Shown one piece after another: positions 1 through 10,535 of a stretch of DNA of 64,000 bases (the first letter of the stretch is position 1; each line of letters starts with the position of its first letter). The notes beneath the pieces were generated by a model. The model saw nothing but the letters and a program-made list of their open reading frames with translations, did not search any database and was not told the origin of the DNA. Made by a program: the position numbers and the translations under genes. This DNA is from Actinophytocola sp. (lineage in GTDB: Bacteria; Actinomycetota; Actinomycetes; Mycobacteriales; Pseudonocardiaceae), in contig WHUD01000003.1 in the NCBI GenBank assembly GCA_009377385.1, positions 1 through 64,000 of the forward strand, given 5' to 3'.

Positions 1-273
1 AGCCTCACCGTGTCGATGGAGCCGGAGGAGACGTTCGTCTACCGGGTGTGGCCGAGGGAGGCTCCGACGCCGTCGTTCGCGATGCGCTCGGTCACTGACG
101 ACACCTACTTCCGATTCGAGGTCTATCTCGCCGACGGTGGCCAGGGCTACGACGTCATGGGCTACGGCAAGGACCAGCTCATCGGCGACATCCTTGACCA
201 GTACGAACGGCACCTGGAGTTCCTGCGGCTACACCGCGAGACCGGCGGTGTCCTGCTGCCCGAGCCGAGCTGA
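1..273 (+). CDS. Hypothetical protein, probably the 3' end of a gene that begins before the window
   Basis: The frame is open from the first base to a TGA at 271-273. It contains a GTG at 10 and an ATG at 16, but no ribosome binding site can be seen before either, so the gene may begin upstream. The 80-90 visible residues are acidic, with alternating hydrophobic residues and a C-terminal part rich in Glu, Leu and His. I do not recognise the family. The gene runs towards the GNAT gene at 396, with the long hairpin at 334-388 between them. Confidence 0.5.
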   Translation, partial: SLTVSMEPEETFVYRVWPREAPTPSFAMRSVTDDTYFRFEVYLADGGQGYDVMGYGKDQLIGDILDQYERHLEFLRLHRETGGVLLPEPS

Positions 274-333
274 TCCCCCGTGCCTCCGCAGGCAGGCTGT
301 CCCCCGACCCCAGCCTGCCTGCGGGGCGCTCCC

Positions 334-388
334 CGAGCCGAACGGGGCGTTCGGTGCCTATTGCGTGCCGAACGCCCCGTTCGGCTCG
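334..388. terminator. Long perfect hairpin, bidirectional terminator
   Basis: A 21-bp perfect stem (334-354 with 368-388) encloses a 13-base loop. The arm begins CGAGCCGAACGGGG. It lies 7 bases past the stop of the minus-strand GNAT gene and 60 bases past the stop of the plus-strand gene, so it can end both. There is no T-tract, as is usual in actinobacteria. A near copy with an identical stem lies at 52318-52372. Confidence 0.75.
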
Positions 389-395
389 CCCCGCA

Positions 396-899
396 TCAGC
401 CATCGGTGTCCACGCCGAACGCGATCAGCTGGACGCCGGGGGCCGGTTGCCAGTCCCGCTCGGGCAGGCGGGTGAAGCCGAGCCGGTCGTAGAGCCGGAT
501 GGCCTTGGCGTTCTTGTCGACGACGCACAGCACGACCCTGCCGCAGCCGAGCTCCCGCGCGCGGTCGATGACAGCACGGGTCAGCAGCTCGCCCACACCC
601 CTGCCACGCGCGGCCACCGACGTCGACAGCATGCGGAACTCGAGTTCGCCGTCGCGCGCGATCTGGGACAGCGGCGTCCCGCTCGGGGCGACCGTGACCG
701 TGCCGAGCATTGTGTCGTCGCCGTCCACGGCGACCAGCAGTTCCGCCTGCTCATAGCGGGTCATGGCGTCCCGCAGCGTGGCCACGTAGTGGCTGTCGTC
801 GTCAAGCAGGCCCTCGGCGCGGTAGGCGTCGATGGTGACCTCGGCGGTGGTGTCCACCTCGTCACGGCGCGCAGGCCGGATTGTGATCTCAGCGCCCAT
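396..899 (-). CDS. GNAT-family N-acetyltransferase
   Basis: This is a predicted acetyl-CoA-dependent N-acetyltransferase of about 167 residues when read from the ATG at 899 (first residues MGAEITIRPARRDEV). The core is typical of GNAT proteins: an N-terminal beta strand, the acetyl-CoA loop VAARGRGVGELL, and a C-terminal VDKNAKAIRLYDRLGF segment matching motif B. The substrate is unknown. The frame stays open upstream to an ATG at 962, whose ATGAGTGA overlaps the ligA stop codon, adding 21 residues made of two copies of an 11-residue unit. That extension is encoded by a 33-bp tandem repeat, so I prefer the inner start, although translational coupling to ligA from the outer ATG is possible. 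Confidence 0.8.
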   Translation of the reverse strand: MGAEITIRPARRDEVDTTAEVTIDAYRAEGLLDDDSHYVATLRDAMTRYEQAELLVAVDGDDTMLGTVTVAPSGTPLSQIARDGELEFRMLSTSVAARGRGVGELLTRAVIDRARELGCGRVVLCVVDKNAKAIRLYDRLGFTRLPERDWQPAPGVQLIAFGVDTDG

Positions 900-954
900 G
901 GTTCGGACCTGCGAGCAGTCCTCAGCGCCCATGGTTCGGACCTGCGAGCAGTCC
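889..954. repeat. Two tandem 33-bp units at the ligA/GNAT junction
   Basis: Two perfect 33-bp copies stand head to tail (889-921 and 922-954). Each contains CATGGTTCGGACC on the plus strand, so each unit carries an in-frame ATG for the downstream minus-strand GNAT gene together with its codons for EDCSQVRTMGA. The unit begins immediately after the ligA stop codon. Confidence 0.9.
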
Positions 955-3090
<2,136 letters not shown>

Positions 3091-3822
3091 TTAGCCAGGA
3101 TCACCGACAGCGCCGCCTTCGCCTGTGTCGTCCTGGTCTGCTGCGCCGCCCTGGTCGTCGTCCCGGTCATCGCCCTGGTCGAGGCGGTACACCAGGTCCC
3201 GCAGGTCGAGCAGGGTGATCGCGTTCTCCGGCGCGTTGTCCGCCGACTCGACCCTGCCCAGCCACCGGGCGGCCAGCCGCTCCCCCAGCGTCGCGTCCAG
3301 CGGCAGGAACGTCAGCGCCTCCCGCGCTCTTGGCTCCAGCTCGGCGAACTCGGGGTGGTGGACGGCGACGTCGACGGTGCCGCTCGCCTCGTCGACCTGC
3401 GCGACGACCCGGACGTCGGCGAGCGCGACCTGATGCGCGCCGATGTTGACGGTGACCTCACTCGGATCGGGCACTGGTGGCACCGAATCGTGGTACTCCC
3501 AGATGGCGTCTTCCGGCGGGGCCACGGCCAGCCAGGCGTCGGTGTACGGCCGCAGCTCAGGGTCCTCCTGGCCGGTGACGACCAGCGAGTAGATCGCGCG
3601 CTGCCCCCGATCGACGGAGAACTGCAGGTCGGGGTGCATTGCCGCGACGGCTTCCGTGAGGTCGTGCTCGAACCGCTGCGGCTCGCGGTCGCCCAGCGCG
3701 GCGCTGATGTCTGGCAGCAGCTCCTGCCAGCGCTGCCAGAACTCCCGCGCGGCCTGCTCGGGCTCCCCCGGACGCTCGTCGATGATCTCCGGCCGCTGCC
3801 GGAACCGTCGGAACCATCCCAT
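3091..3822 (-). CDS. Uncharacterised protein upstream of ligA, DUF695-like
   Basis: This 243-residue soluble protein has no signal peptide or membrane segment. The middle contains alternating strands (SVDRGQRAIYSLVVTG) and the later segment FLPLDATLGERLAARWLGRVE recalls DUF695-type proteins, which have a conserved DATLGE-like turn; this is only a family resemblance. The last 25 residues are very rich in Asp and Gly and look disordered. I chose the ATG at 3822 (MGWFRRFRQRPE) because the 34 upstream codons in the same frame are Gly/Arg-rich and overlap intergenic repeats. It ends 9 bases before ligA, so an operon is likely. Confidence 0.75.
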   Translation of the reverse strand: MGWFRRFRQRPEIIDERPGEPEQAAREFWQRWQELLPDISAALGDREPQRFEHDLTEAVAAMHPDLQFSVDRGQRAIYSLVVTGQEDPELRPYTDAWLAVAPPEDAIWEYHDSVPPVPDPSEVTVNIGAHQVALADVRVVAQVDEASGTVDVAVHHPEFAELEPRAREALTFLPLDATLGERLAARWLGRVESADNAPENAITLLDLRDLVYRLDQGDDRDDDQGGAADQDDTGEGGAVGDPG

Positions 3823-3879
3823 GGCCGCCCACCGTACGCGCCCCCGACGACCGCCGGGTGCGGAACGGAAGAACTTGCC

Positions 3880-4085
3880 CAACCACGTCGTGTCCCCACT
3901 CCCGGCGCCGTGTCCCCCGCTCACGACGCTGCATTCGCCACTAAGTCGTCCCGCTCACGACGCCGTGTTCGTCGCCCAGGACGCCGTGTCCCCGCTGCGG
4001 ATGAGGCGTTCTGCACCCCTCTGTGGAACACGGCGTCCGGAACGAGGAACACGGCGTCCGGAACGGGGGACACGACGCGCCTGGC
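3880..4085. repeat. Intergenic cluster of short ACGGCGTCC-type repeats
   Basis: The gap between genes (3823-4116) holds at least six imperfect copies of a motif around CACGGCGTCC and its reverse complement GGACGCCGTGT, for instance GAACACGGCGTCCGGAAC twice near 4026-4064 and GACGCCGTGTC near 3959-3992. Similar words (GTGGAACACAGCGTCCC, GGACACGGCGCTCC) recur at 30077-30117. No open reading frame with coding character covers the stretch. Confidence 0.65.
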
Positions 4086-4116
4086 GCACGCACCCGGCGC
4101 CGCGAGTCGCCTGGGG

Positions 4117-5151
4117 CTACCAGGACTCTGGGGGTTCGGCGAGGGCGTGGCCGAGGTCGCGAGTGAGGGCGAGCGCACGGCGGACCCAGGCGTTGCTGGC
4201 ACCCGCGAGACCGCAGGTCGGCGTCGGCACCGCCTGGTCGCGCAGGATAGTGCGGCTGAACCCGATGCGGTCAACGAGCCGCAATGCGGGCTCGGCCAGG
4301 CCATGCAGGTCGACCCGGTCGGCCGGTTCCAGCGCGGGCACCAGCCCGAGCAGGAACGCCACCCCGCTGTCCCATGCCTCGCCGATGGCGTCCAATGTGG
4401 TCGCTGGCGCACCATCGAGCAGCGTCGCGTCGATCGCGATTGCGCCCGCACCGGCATGGTACATGAGCCCGATCGGGGGGCGGCGAGCACAACAGTGCAC
4501 GACAATCGGCTCGCCGCTGGCGTTCGCACAGCCGTCGATCACAGACGCAAGCAGCGATTGGGCTTCCGGCTCTGGCACCGAGGGCACCGTGCCGTACCCG
4601 GACGCGGTCGGCAGCGTGCCCGCGAGGACGTCGGGCAGGGTCGGTTCGTCGAGCTGCACCACGATGGTCGCGCCGGTGCGCGCGGCCAACTCCTTGACAT
4701 GGGTCGTGACGCCTTCGATCAGCGACTGGCTGAACTCGCGCACCGCGCCGTGGTCGGTCAGCACCCGATGTCCGCGCGGGAGCTCAATTCCCGCCGCGAG
4801 CGACCACGGGCCCGCCACCTGCGTCTTGATCACGCGTGGGTTGCCCGCCGTGTGCGCGGCGCGCTCGATGGCGTCGAGGTCCCAGCGATGCAGGTCCTTG
4901 GCGCGCCGGTGCTCGCGACCGGGGCGGGCCGTCACCCGGTATCCGGTCGGTACCGACTCGACCGCGAGGTCCACGAGCAGCGCCGCACTCCTGCCGATCA
5001 TGTCCGCGCCGAAGCCGCGATCGGGCAGTTCGGGCTGGTGCGGGAACTCGGGCAGTTCGCCGAACACAGTCGCGGCGGCCTCCGCGCTGTCGGTGCCGGG
5101 CATCGAGCCGATGCTGGTCGCCGCTGTTACCGGCCAAGGAAACTCAGGCAT
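4117..5151 (-). CDS. MetE-like (cobalamin-independent methionine synthase family) protein, Rv3015c homologue
   Basis: The 344-residue protein has the fold and N-terminal signature of the short MetE/UROD-like family (ATSIGSMPGTD at residues 11-21). It keeps motifs such as VVQLDEPTLPDV near the middle and VVHCCARRP, whose His and Cys residues could bind zinc. In MetE such a site activates homocysteine, but the short actinobacterial paralogue next to ligA has no proven reaction, so a methyltransferase role is inference. The position beside ligA matches Rv3015c of M. tuberculosis. The ATG at 5151 directly precedes the conserved part. A long hairpin (5200-5258) separates it from mnmA. Confidence 0.8.
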   Translation of the reverse strand: MPEFPWPVTAATSIGSMPGTDSAEAAATVFGELPEFPHQPELPDRGFGADMIGRSAALLVDLAVESVPTGYRVTARPGREHRRAKDLHRWDLDAIERAAHTAGNPRVIKTQVAGPWSLAAGIELPRGHRVLTDHGAVREFSQSLIEGVTTHVKELAARTGATIVVQLDEPTLPDVLAGTLPTASGYGTVPSVPEPEAQSLLASVIDGCANASGEPIVVHCCARRPPIGLMYHAGAGAIAIDATLLDGAPATTLDAIGEAWDSGVAFLLGLVPALEPADRVDLHGLAEPALRLVDRIGFSRTILRDQAVPTPTCGLAGASNAWVRRALALTRDLGHALAEPPESW

Positions 5152-5199
5152 GCCTCTAGTGTCTCGCGCGCAGCGGGTGGTGGCGCGGAGGGCTCGCTG

Positions 5200-5258
5200 G
5201 GTGCCACGAAGGGCATCTTACTGACATCTGGTGCCAGTAAGATGCCCTTCGTGGCACC
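5200..5258. terminator. 24-bp perfect hairpin after mnmA
   Basis: Arms at 5200-5223 and 5235-5258 pair without mismatch around an 11-base loop; the arm contains CACGAAGGGCATCTTACTG. It begins 2 bases beyond the mnmA stop codon on the minus strand, so it very probably terminates mnmA transcription and insulates the MetE-like gene. It belongs to the same class of very long stems as those at 334, 9472 and 52318. Confidence 0.8.
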
Positions 5259-5260
5259 AC

Positions 5261-6361
5261 TCATGCAGCGGTCGACGCGATCTTCGCCGCGCCGAGCACC
5301 AGATCGCCGTCCGAATGCTCCCGATAGAGCACGATCGTCTGCCCCGGCGCGACACCCTTCAGCGGCTCCCGAAGCTGCACCCGCACGCCGTCACCGTCGC
5401 ATTCCGCCACGGCGGGCGCGGTGCCGCCGTGCGCACGCACCTGCACCACACACTCGGTCGGGCCGTCGAGCGATCGTTCGCTCGGCCACACCGGACGGTC
5501 GGCGTCGATCATCGTGACGCCGAGCTTGTCCCCCGAGCCAACGGTGACGGTGCCGGACACCGGCTCAAGGCTCAGCACGTAGCGGGGCCTGCCGTCCGGC
5601 GCCGGCGTCTCGATGCCGAGACCCTTGCGCTGCCCGACGGTGAAGCCGTGAACGCCGGTGTGCTCGCCCAACACCGCGCCGGATTCGGCGTCAACGAGCT
5701 GACCGGGTCGCGAGCCAAGCCGCGACTCAAGGAAACCCTTCGTGTCGCCGTCCGGAATGAAGCATATGTCGTGACTGTCCGGCTTGCTCGCCACCATCAG
5801 CCCGCGCCGCTCCGCCTCGGCCCGCACCTCGGATTTCTCCGAGTCGCCAAGCGGGAACATCGAATGCCGCAGCTGCTCCGGCGTCAGCGAGGCGAGCACA
5901 TAGGACTGGTCCTTGCCCGCGTCGGCGCTGCGGCGCAGCTCGGGCACGCCGTCGACCATCGCCAGCCGCGCGTAGTGGCCGGTGGCGACCGCGTCGAAGC
6001 CGAGCGCCATCGCCTTGTCAAGCAACGCCTCGAACTTGATCTTCTCGTTGCATGTCACGCACGGGTTCGGCGTACGCCCCGCCGCGTACTCGCCGACGAA
6101 CGTCTCGATGACGTCTTCGCGGAACCGCTCGGCGAAATCCCACACATAGAACGGGATGCCGAGCAGGTCGGCGACCCGGCGCGCGTCGCGGGAGTCCTCG
6201 ATGGTGCAGCAGCCGCGCGCGCCGGTGCGCAACGTGCCCGGCTTGGCCGACAGCGCCAGGTGCACCCCGACGACGTCGTGTCCGGCGTCGACCGCCCGCG
6301 CCGCTGCGACGGCGGAGTCCACCCCGCCGCTCATCGCGGCGAGCACCGTCAATTTGCTCAT
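5261..6361 (-). CDS. mnmA: tRNA-specific 2-thiouridylase MnmA
   Basis: MnmA activates U34 of Lys, Glu and Gln tRNAs with ATP and replaces O2 with sulfur to give 2-thiouridine. The 366-residue frame from the ATG at 6361 ([10 protein letters not shown]) has the ATP-binding PP-loop SGGVDS at 11-16, the catalytic cysteines in NPCVTCN (C101, C104) and SHDICF (C200), and the ATGHYAR motif near 127. The upstream in-frame ATG at 6418 would add 19 unconserved residues. The sulfur donor is presumably the cysteine desulfurase encoded just upstream at 6495, the same order as Rv3024c-Rv3025c. Confidence 0.96.
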   Translation of the reverse strand: MSKLTVLAAMSGGVDSAVAAARAVDAGHDVVGVHLALSAKPGTLRTGARGCCTIEDSRDARRVADLLGIPFYVWDFAERFREDVIETFVGEYAAGRTPNPCVTCNEKIKFEALLDKAMALGFDAVATGHYARLAMVDGVPELRRSADAGKDQSYVLASLTPEQLRHSMFPLGDSEKSEVRAEAERRGLMVASKPDSHDICFIPDGDTKGFLESRLGSRPGQLVDAESGAVLGEHTGVHGFTVGQRKGLGIETPAPDGRPRYVLSLEPVSGTVTVGSGDKLGVTMIDADRPVWPSERSLDGPTECVVQVRAHGGTAPAVAECDGDGVRVQLREPLKGVAPGQTIVLYREHSDGDLVLGAAKIASTAA

Positions 6362-6494
6362 GACACCCCCAGCTCTGTGACCTTCGCCGCCCCCACGCTC
6401 GCGTGGCATCGTCCGCACCGGCAGGACCGCTGTCGGCGCCAGCCCTCACAAGCTCGGCGCGACCCCTCCACCGGCCGGCGAAGCTCCCAACCGC

Positions 6495-7688
6495 TCATGT
6501 GCGCACTCCCACGGCGTCGCTCTGCTTCCCGGTCAGGCCCGCCTTGCGAGCCCGCGCGACAACCCCGCCGATCTCCGCGAGCAACGCGTCGACGTCCTCC
6601 TTGGTCGAGGTGTGGCCGAGCGAGAATCGCAGCGACCCGCGCGCCGACCGTTCGTCGACACCCATCGCGAGTAGCACGTGGCTCGGCTGCGCCACCCCCG
6701 CCGTGCAGGCCGACCCGGTCGAGCACTCGATGCCCTTGGCGTCGAGCAGCATCAAGAGACTGTCGCCCTCGCAGCCGGGGAAGCTGAAGTGCGCGTTGCC
6801 AGCGAGCCGCTGGCCGCTGTCGAGTGGCGCGCCGTTGACGACGACGTCGTCGACCTGCTCCAGCACCCCGGCGACCAGCGCGTCACGCAGGTTGCTCAGG
6901 TCGGCGACGCGCCCAGGAATGTCGGTGGTGGCCTCCCGCACGGCGGTCGCGAAGGCGTGCACGCCGGGGACGTCGAGGGTGCCGGATCGCACGTCGCGCT
7001 CCTGGCCGCCGCCGTGCAGCAGCGGTGTGCACTCGACGTCGCGGGCCAGCAGCAGTGCCCCGACGCCGTACGGGCCGCCGAGCTTGTGGCCGGTGAGCGT
7101 GAGCGCGCTCGCGCCACTCGCTGCGAAGTCGATGTCGACCGCACCGACGGCCTGCACCGCGTCGGTGTGCAGCGGGACGTCGAACTCCGCGCAGACCTCC
7201 GCGATGTCCGCGATGCGGTTGATCGTGCCGACCTCGTTGTTCGCCCACATGACGGTGGCCAACGCCACGTCCTCCGGGTTTGTCTCGATCGCGGCGCGGA
7301 CGTCCTCCGGCCGCACCTGGCCGGTGGCGTCGACCGGCAGCCAGGTGACCTCGGCGCCAGCGTGCTCGGCCAGCCACTCGACGCTGTCCAGCACGGCGTG
7401 GTGCTCCACGGAGGACACCAGCACCCTGGTGCGGTCGCGGCGTGCCCAGTAGATGCCCTTGACGGCGATGTTGTCGCTCTCGGTGCCACCGCCGGTGAAC
7501 AGCACCTCGGACGGCCGCGCGCCAAGCGCCTCGGCGATGGCCTCGCGGGCCTCCTCCACCCTGCGCCGCGAGCGCCTGCCCGACGAATGCAGCGATGAGG
7601 CGTTGCCAGTGTCCGACAGCGCCTCGGTCATCGCAGCAATGGCGCGCGGCGACATCGGGGTCGTCGCCGCGTGGTCAAGATAGGTCAT
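6495..7688 (-). CDS. iscS: Cysteine desulfurase, IscS/NifS family
   Basis: This PLP enzyme removes sulfur from cysteine as a persulfide for tRNA thiolation and Fe-S assembly. Its 397 residues begin with the class signature [12 protein letters not shown]. The PLP lysine is K202 in the motif TGHKLGGP, the phosphate-binding region is TGGGTESDN (65-73), and the persulfide-forming cysteine is C328 in SACTAG. The short loop around that cysteine and the gene's place before mnmA match the actinobacterial enzyme that feeds MnmA. A 133-base gap without features separates it from mnmA. Confidence 0.95.
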   Translation of the reverse strand: MTYLDHAATTPMSPRAIAAMTEALSDTGNASSLHSSGRRSRRRVEEAREAIAEALGARPSEVLFTGGGTESDNIAVKGIYWARRDRTRVLVSSVEHHAVLDSVEWLAEHAGAEVTWLPVDATGQVRPEDVRAAIETNPEDVALATVMWANNEVGTINRIADIAEVCAEFDVPLHTDAVQAVGAVDIDFAASGASALTLTGHKLGGPYGVGALLLARDVECTPLLHGGGQERDVRSGTLDVPGVHAFATAVREATTDIPGRVADLSNLRDALVAGVLEQVDDVVVNGAPLDSGQRLAGNAHFSFPGCEGDSLLMLLDAKGIECSTGSACTAGVAQPSHVLLAMGVDERSARGSLRFSLGHTSTKEDVDALLAEIGGVVARARKAGLTGKQSDAVGVRT

Positions 7689-7739
7689 CGCCCTTCAAGG
7701 GTAACCGGGGCGACGTCCCGCCTGCGCGGAAGGCGCGCT

Positions 7740-8612
7740 TCACCGCACGCGCGTTCGCACCCGTAGCGGCAGCACCCGCCGTGCCGAGGCGACGGTGTCA
7801 TGCCCGAGGGCCGAGCGCACGGACGCCTCCGCCAGCCGGGCCAGTTCGCCACGGTCGCCCGCGCGGCCTGGCGCGATCTCGTCGCACACCACGACCTCCA
7901 CCACCAGCGCTCGGAGTCGCAGCACCCGCAGCACGGAGGTGAACAACGACTCCTCACCGAGGAACGACGGGCGCGTCGTCTCGGTGCCGCTGGCGAGCCG
8001 GTAGCGCAGCGCGATCGGCCGCACCGGCACGCCGCCATCGATGGCGGCCTGGAACGGCGCTGGCACGAAAGGACCGCTCGCCGCCCCGCACCAGGTCGTG
8101 CCCTCGGCGCACACGTTGACCAGCGCCCCGCCGCGCAGCGCGTCGGTCAGTTCGGCGACCGTGCCCGGCAGCGTGGACAGCCGCTCCCTGTCGACGAAGA
8201 TCGTGCCCGCCCGCGCGATGAGCCCGCCGAGCACCGGCCACTCCTGGATGTCGGCCTTGGCGAGCGAACGCATCGGCGTCAGGGCGTTGACGGCGGGGAT
8301 GTCGAGCCACGAGATGTGGTTGCTGACGACGAGCACGCCACGGCCACCGGCATGGGCCTCGTCGACCAGGTCCTCGCCGCCGTGCACGACGAGCCGGGCC
8401 CCGCAGGCGCGCAGCAGCCGGGAGCATCCCGCCCTGACGGCGTGACGTCGATCGCTACCGAACCGGAGCAGCACGTCCAGCGCGGTGACGACCAACGCGA
8501 TCAGCAGCCGCACCGCCCGGAACGCCGTCCGCAGCACCCCGACCCTGGGGGACGTGGTGTCCAGGCAGCCGGTGTCACACGGCGACGTCGGCATCCACGC
8601 ATGCGTGCGCAT
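7740..8612 (-). CDS. 1-acylglycerol-3-phosphate acyltransferase-like protein (PlsC/OlsA type)
   Basis: The 290-residue protein belongs to the PlsC acyltransferase family, which transfers a fatty acyl group to a free hydroxyl of a lipid precursor at the membrane. The catalytic motif NHISWLD (NHX4D) is followed by FVDRERL and by CAEGTTW, which matches the EGT phosphate-binding motif. A hydrophobic stretch (LLIALVVTALDVLLRF) near residues 36-51 probably anchors it. Its ATG at 8612 touches the TAG stop of the upstream GNAT gene, so the two are coupled. This pairing matches Rv3026c-Rv3027c and resembles OlsA-OlsB of ornithine lipid synthesis; the actual lipid is inferred, not shown. Confidence 0.85.
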   Translation of the reverse strand: MRTHAWMPTSPCDTGCLDTTSPRVGVLRTAFRAVRLLIALVVTALDVLLRFGSDRRHAVRAGCSRLLRACGARLVVHGGEDLVDEAHAGGRGVLVVSNHISWLDIPAVNALTPMRSLAKADIQEWPVLGGLIARAGTIFVDRERLSTLPGTVAELTDALRGGALVNVCAEGTTWCGAASGPFVPAPFQAAIDGGVPVRPIALRYRLASGTETTRPSFLGEESLFTSVLRVLRLRALVVEVVVCDEIAPGRAGDRGELARLAEASVRSALGHDTVASARRVLPLRVRTRVR

Positions 8613-9377
8613 CTAATCCGCCCCCAGGAAGAAGCGGAGGTAGCGCTCGTTCAATTGGTGCAGGTCGAGCAGCACGAAGAAGTCCGCGACGCCGAAGTCG
8701 GGGTCGTGCGCCGGGGGGCCGCACACCCGCGCGCCGAGCCGCAGGTAGCCGCGCAGCAGCGGCGGCAGGGCCGGGCGTTCCGGGCGGGCGACGTCGTCGT
8801 CCCACGGGTGCAGCGGGGTGACGCGCCGCTCGTCGGGCGCGTAGTGCTTGGCGCGCACGGTGTCCCAGACACCAGCGGCCAGCGCACCGCCGTCGGCGAG
8901 CGGCACGGACGCGCACCCAACGAGGTAGCGGTGTCCGGACAGCAGCATGTAGCGCGCGATGCCAGCCCAGACGAGGCTGACGACGGCTCCGCTGCGGTGG
9001 TCAGGGTGCACGCAGGACCGGCCGGTCTCGACGAGGCTGTCCCGCAGCGGGTCGAGGGCGGTGATATCGAACTCGGAGTCGGCGTAGAGGCCGCCTGCCA
9101 GGGCGGCGCGATCGGGCGGCAGCATCCGGTAGGTCCCGACGACCTCGCCCGAGGTGTCCTCGCGGACGATGAGGTGGTCGCAGTAGGAGTCGAAGAGGTC
9201 GAGGTCGAGCCCGTCGATCGGGCTGGCCAGCTTGGCGCCCATCTCCCCGGCGAACACGTGGTAGCGGAGCCGCTGGGCGGCGACGACCTCGTCACTGCCG
9301 CGCGCGACGCGCAGGGAGTAGCGCGGGGCCGCGCCCTCGGTGTCATCCGTGCTGGTGAGCAGGAGTGAGGATGTCAT
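8613..9377 (-). CDS. GNAT/OlsB-like N-acyltransferase (Rv3027c homologue)
   Basis: The 254-residue protein resembles the ornithine N-acyltransferase/hemolysin-like GNAT group: it has RLRYHVFAGEMGAKL near the N-terminus, IDGLDLDLFDSYCDHLIV, and VVGTYRMLPPDRA typical of OlsB-like proteins. Members attach a 3-hydroxyacyl chain from ACP to an amino acid. The downstream PlsC-type gene starts directly after its stop codon, so the two would carry out consecutive N- and O-acylation. The ATG at 9377 is preceded by a short gap and the etfA terminator. Exact substrate is unproven. Confidence 0.8.
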   Translation of the reverse strand: MTSSLLLTSTDDTEGAAPRYSLRVARGSDEVVAAQRLRYHVFAGEMGAKLASPIDGLDLDLFDSYCDHLIVREDTSGEVVGTYRMLPPDRAALAGGLYADSEFDITALDPLRDSLVETGRSCVHPDHRSGAVVSLVWAGIARYMLLSGHRYLVGCASVPLADGGALAAGVWDTVRAKHYAPDERRVTPLHPWDDDVARPERPALPPLLRGYLRLGARVCGPPAHDPDFGVADFFVLLDLHQLNERYLRFFLGAD

Positions 9378-9471
9378 GCCCGTAGATGTACTGGCCGACG
9401 ATGAACCCTATCTGGTGACGCGACAGGCGCGCGGGTGCACAGCGCGTGAACGTGCGGTGAGGCTCCAGACA

Positions 9472-9524
9472 GAGCCGAAGGGCGCCTTCGGCACGTTATA
9501 TGTACCGAAGGCGCCCTTGGGCTC
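9472..9524. terminator. 20-bp hairpin after etfA
   Basis: Arms 9472-9491 and 9505-9524 pair with a single mismatch; the arm reads GAGCCGAAGGGCGCC in part, and the loop is AT-rich (CACGTTATATGTA). It begins 20 bases beyond the etfA stop on the minus strand and probably ends the etfBA transcript. Confidence 0.75.
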
Positions 9525-9544
9525 GACTCACGCCTAGGAGCGCG

Positions 9545-10504
9545 TCAGCCCTTGCGCTTGGCGACTTCCTCCTGCAGCTGCGGGGCGACCTGGAACAGGT
9601 CACCCACGATGCCGTAGTCGGCGATCTCGAAGATCGGCGCCTCAGGGTCCTTGTTCACCGCGACGATCGTCTTCGACGTCTGCATCCCGGCACGGTGCTG
9701 GATGGCACCGGAGATGCCCAGCGCGACGTACAGCTGCGGCGAGACCGTCTTACCGGTCTGGCCGACCTGGAACTGCGCGGGGTAGTAGCCGGAGTCGACG
9801 GCGGCACGCGACGCGCCGACGGCGGCGCCCATCGCGTCCGCGAGGCCCTCGATCACCGAGAACTGCTCGGCGCTGCCGACACCACGACCACCGGAGACGA
9901 CGACCGATGCCTCGGTCAGCTCCGGGCGGTCGCCACCGACGACGGGCTCCACACCGGTGACCTTGGCGGTCTTCGCGGCATCGACGGCTGGGACGTCGAC
10001 GCTCTCCTCCGCGGCGGCACCCTGCGCCTGCTCGGCGTCGATGCTGCCAGGACGCACCGAGATGACAGGGGCGCCCTTGGTGGACTTCGACTTCACGGTG
10101 AACCCGCCACCGAAGATGGACTGCTTGACGCTGCCGTCGCCCTCGACGCCAACGGCGTCGACAAGCAGACCGGAGCCGGTCCGCAGCGCGAGCCGAGCGG
10201 AGACCTCCTTGCCCTCCGGCGTCGCGGCGACAAGCACCGCAGCGGGCGACGTCTTCTCCGCCAGCGCGGCGAGCACGTCGACCTTCGGCGCGATGTGGTA
10301 CGTCGCTGCGTCGTCTGACTCGGCGGCGTAGACCTTCGCCGCACCGAAGGAAGCAAGCGCCTCCTTCGCCTTGCCAGCCGTGCCGGGCGCACCGACAACG
10401 ACGGCGGACGGCTCACCGAGCGCACGAGCCGCGGTCAGCAGTTCGGTGGTGACCTTCTTGATCTCGCCGTCAACGTGGTCGACGAGTACCAGGACTTCAG
10501 CCAT
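9545..10504 (-). CDS. etfA: Electron transfer flavoprotein alpha subunit EtfA (FixB)
   Basis: EtfA binds FAD and, with EtfB, carries electrons from acyl-CoA dehydrogenases to a membrane dehydrogenase. The 319-residue protein has the N-terminal ETF domain ([13 protein letters not shown]) and the C-terminal FAD domain with [22 protein letters not shown] and the highly conserved [24 protein letters not shown]. It lies 31 bases downstream of etfB in one operon and corresponds to Rv3028c. The partner membrane protein is encoded close by at 12320. Confidence 0.96.
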   Translation of the reverse strand: MAEVLVLVDHVDGEIKKVTTELLTAARALGEPSAVVVGAPGTAGKAKEALASFGAAKVYAAESDDAATYHIAPKVDVLAALAEKTSPAAVLVAATPEGKEVSARLALRTGSGLLVDAVGVEGDGSVKQSIFGGGFTVKSKSTKGAPVISVRPGSIDAEQAQGAAAEESVDVPAVDAAKTAKVTGVEPVVGGDRPELTEASVVVSGGRGVGSAEQFSVIEGLADAMGAAVGASRAAVDSGYYPAQFQVGQTGKTVSPQLYVALGISGAIQHRAGMQTSKTIVAVNKDPEAPIFEIADYGIVGDLFQVAPQLQEEVAKRKG

Positions 10505-10535
10505 GGTTCTAATTCCTCCTCTTCGCCGCAGCTCG

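Noticed and set aside
3930..4085. CRISPR-like repeats
   Set aside because: The repeated word is only about 10 bp, occurs in both directions and has irregular spacing; there are no cas genes.
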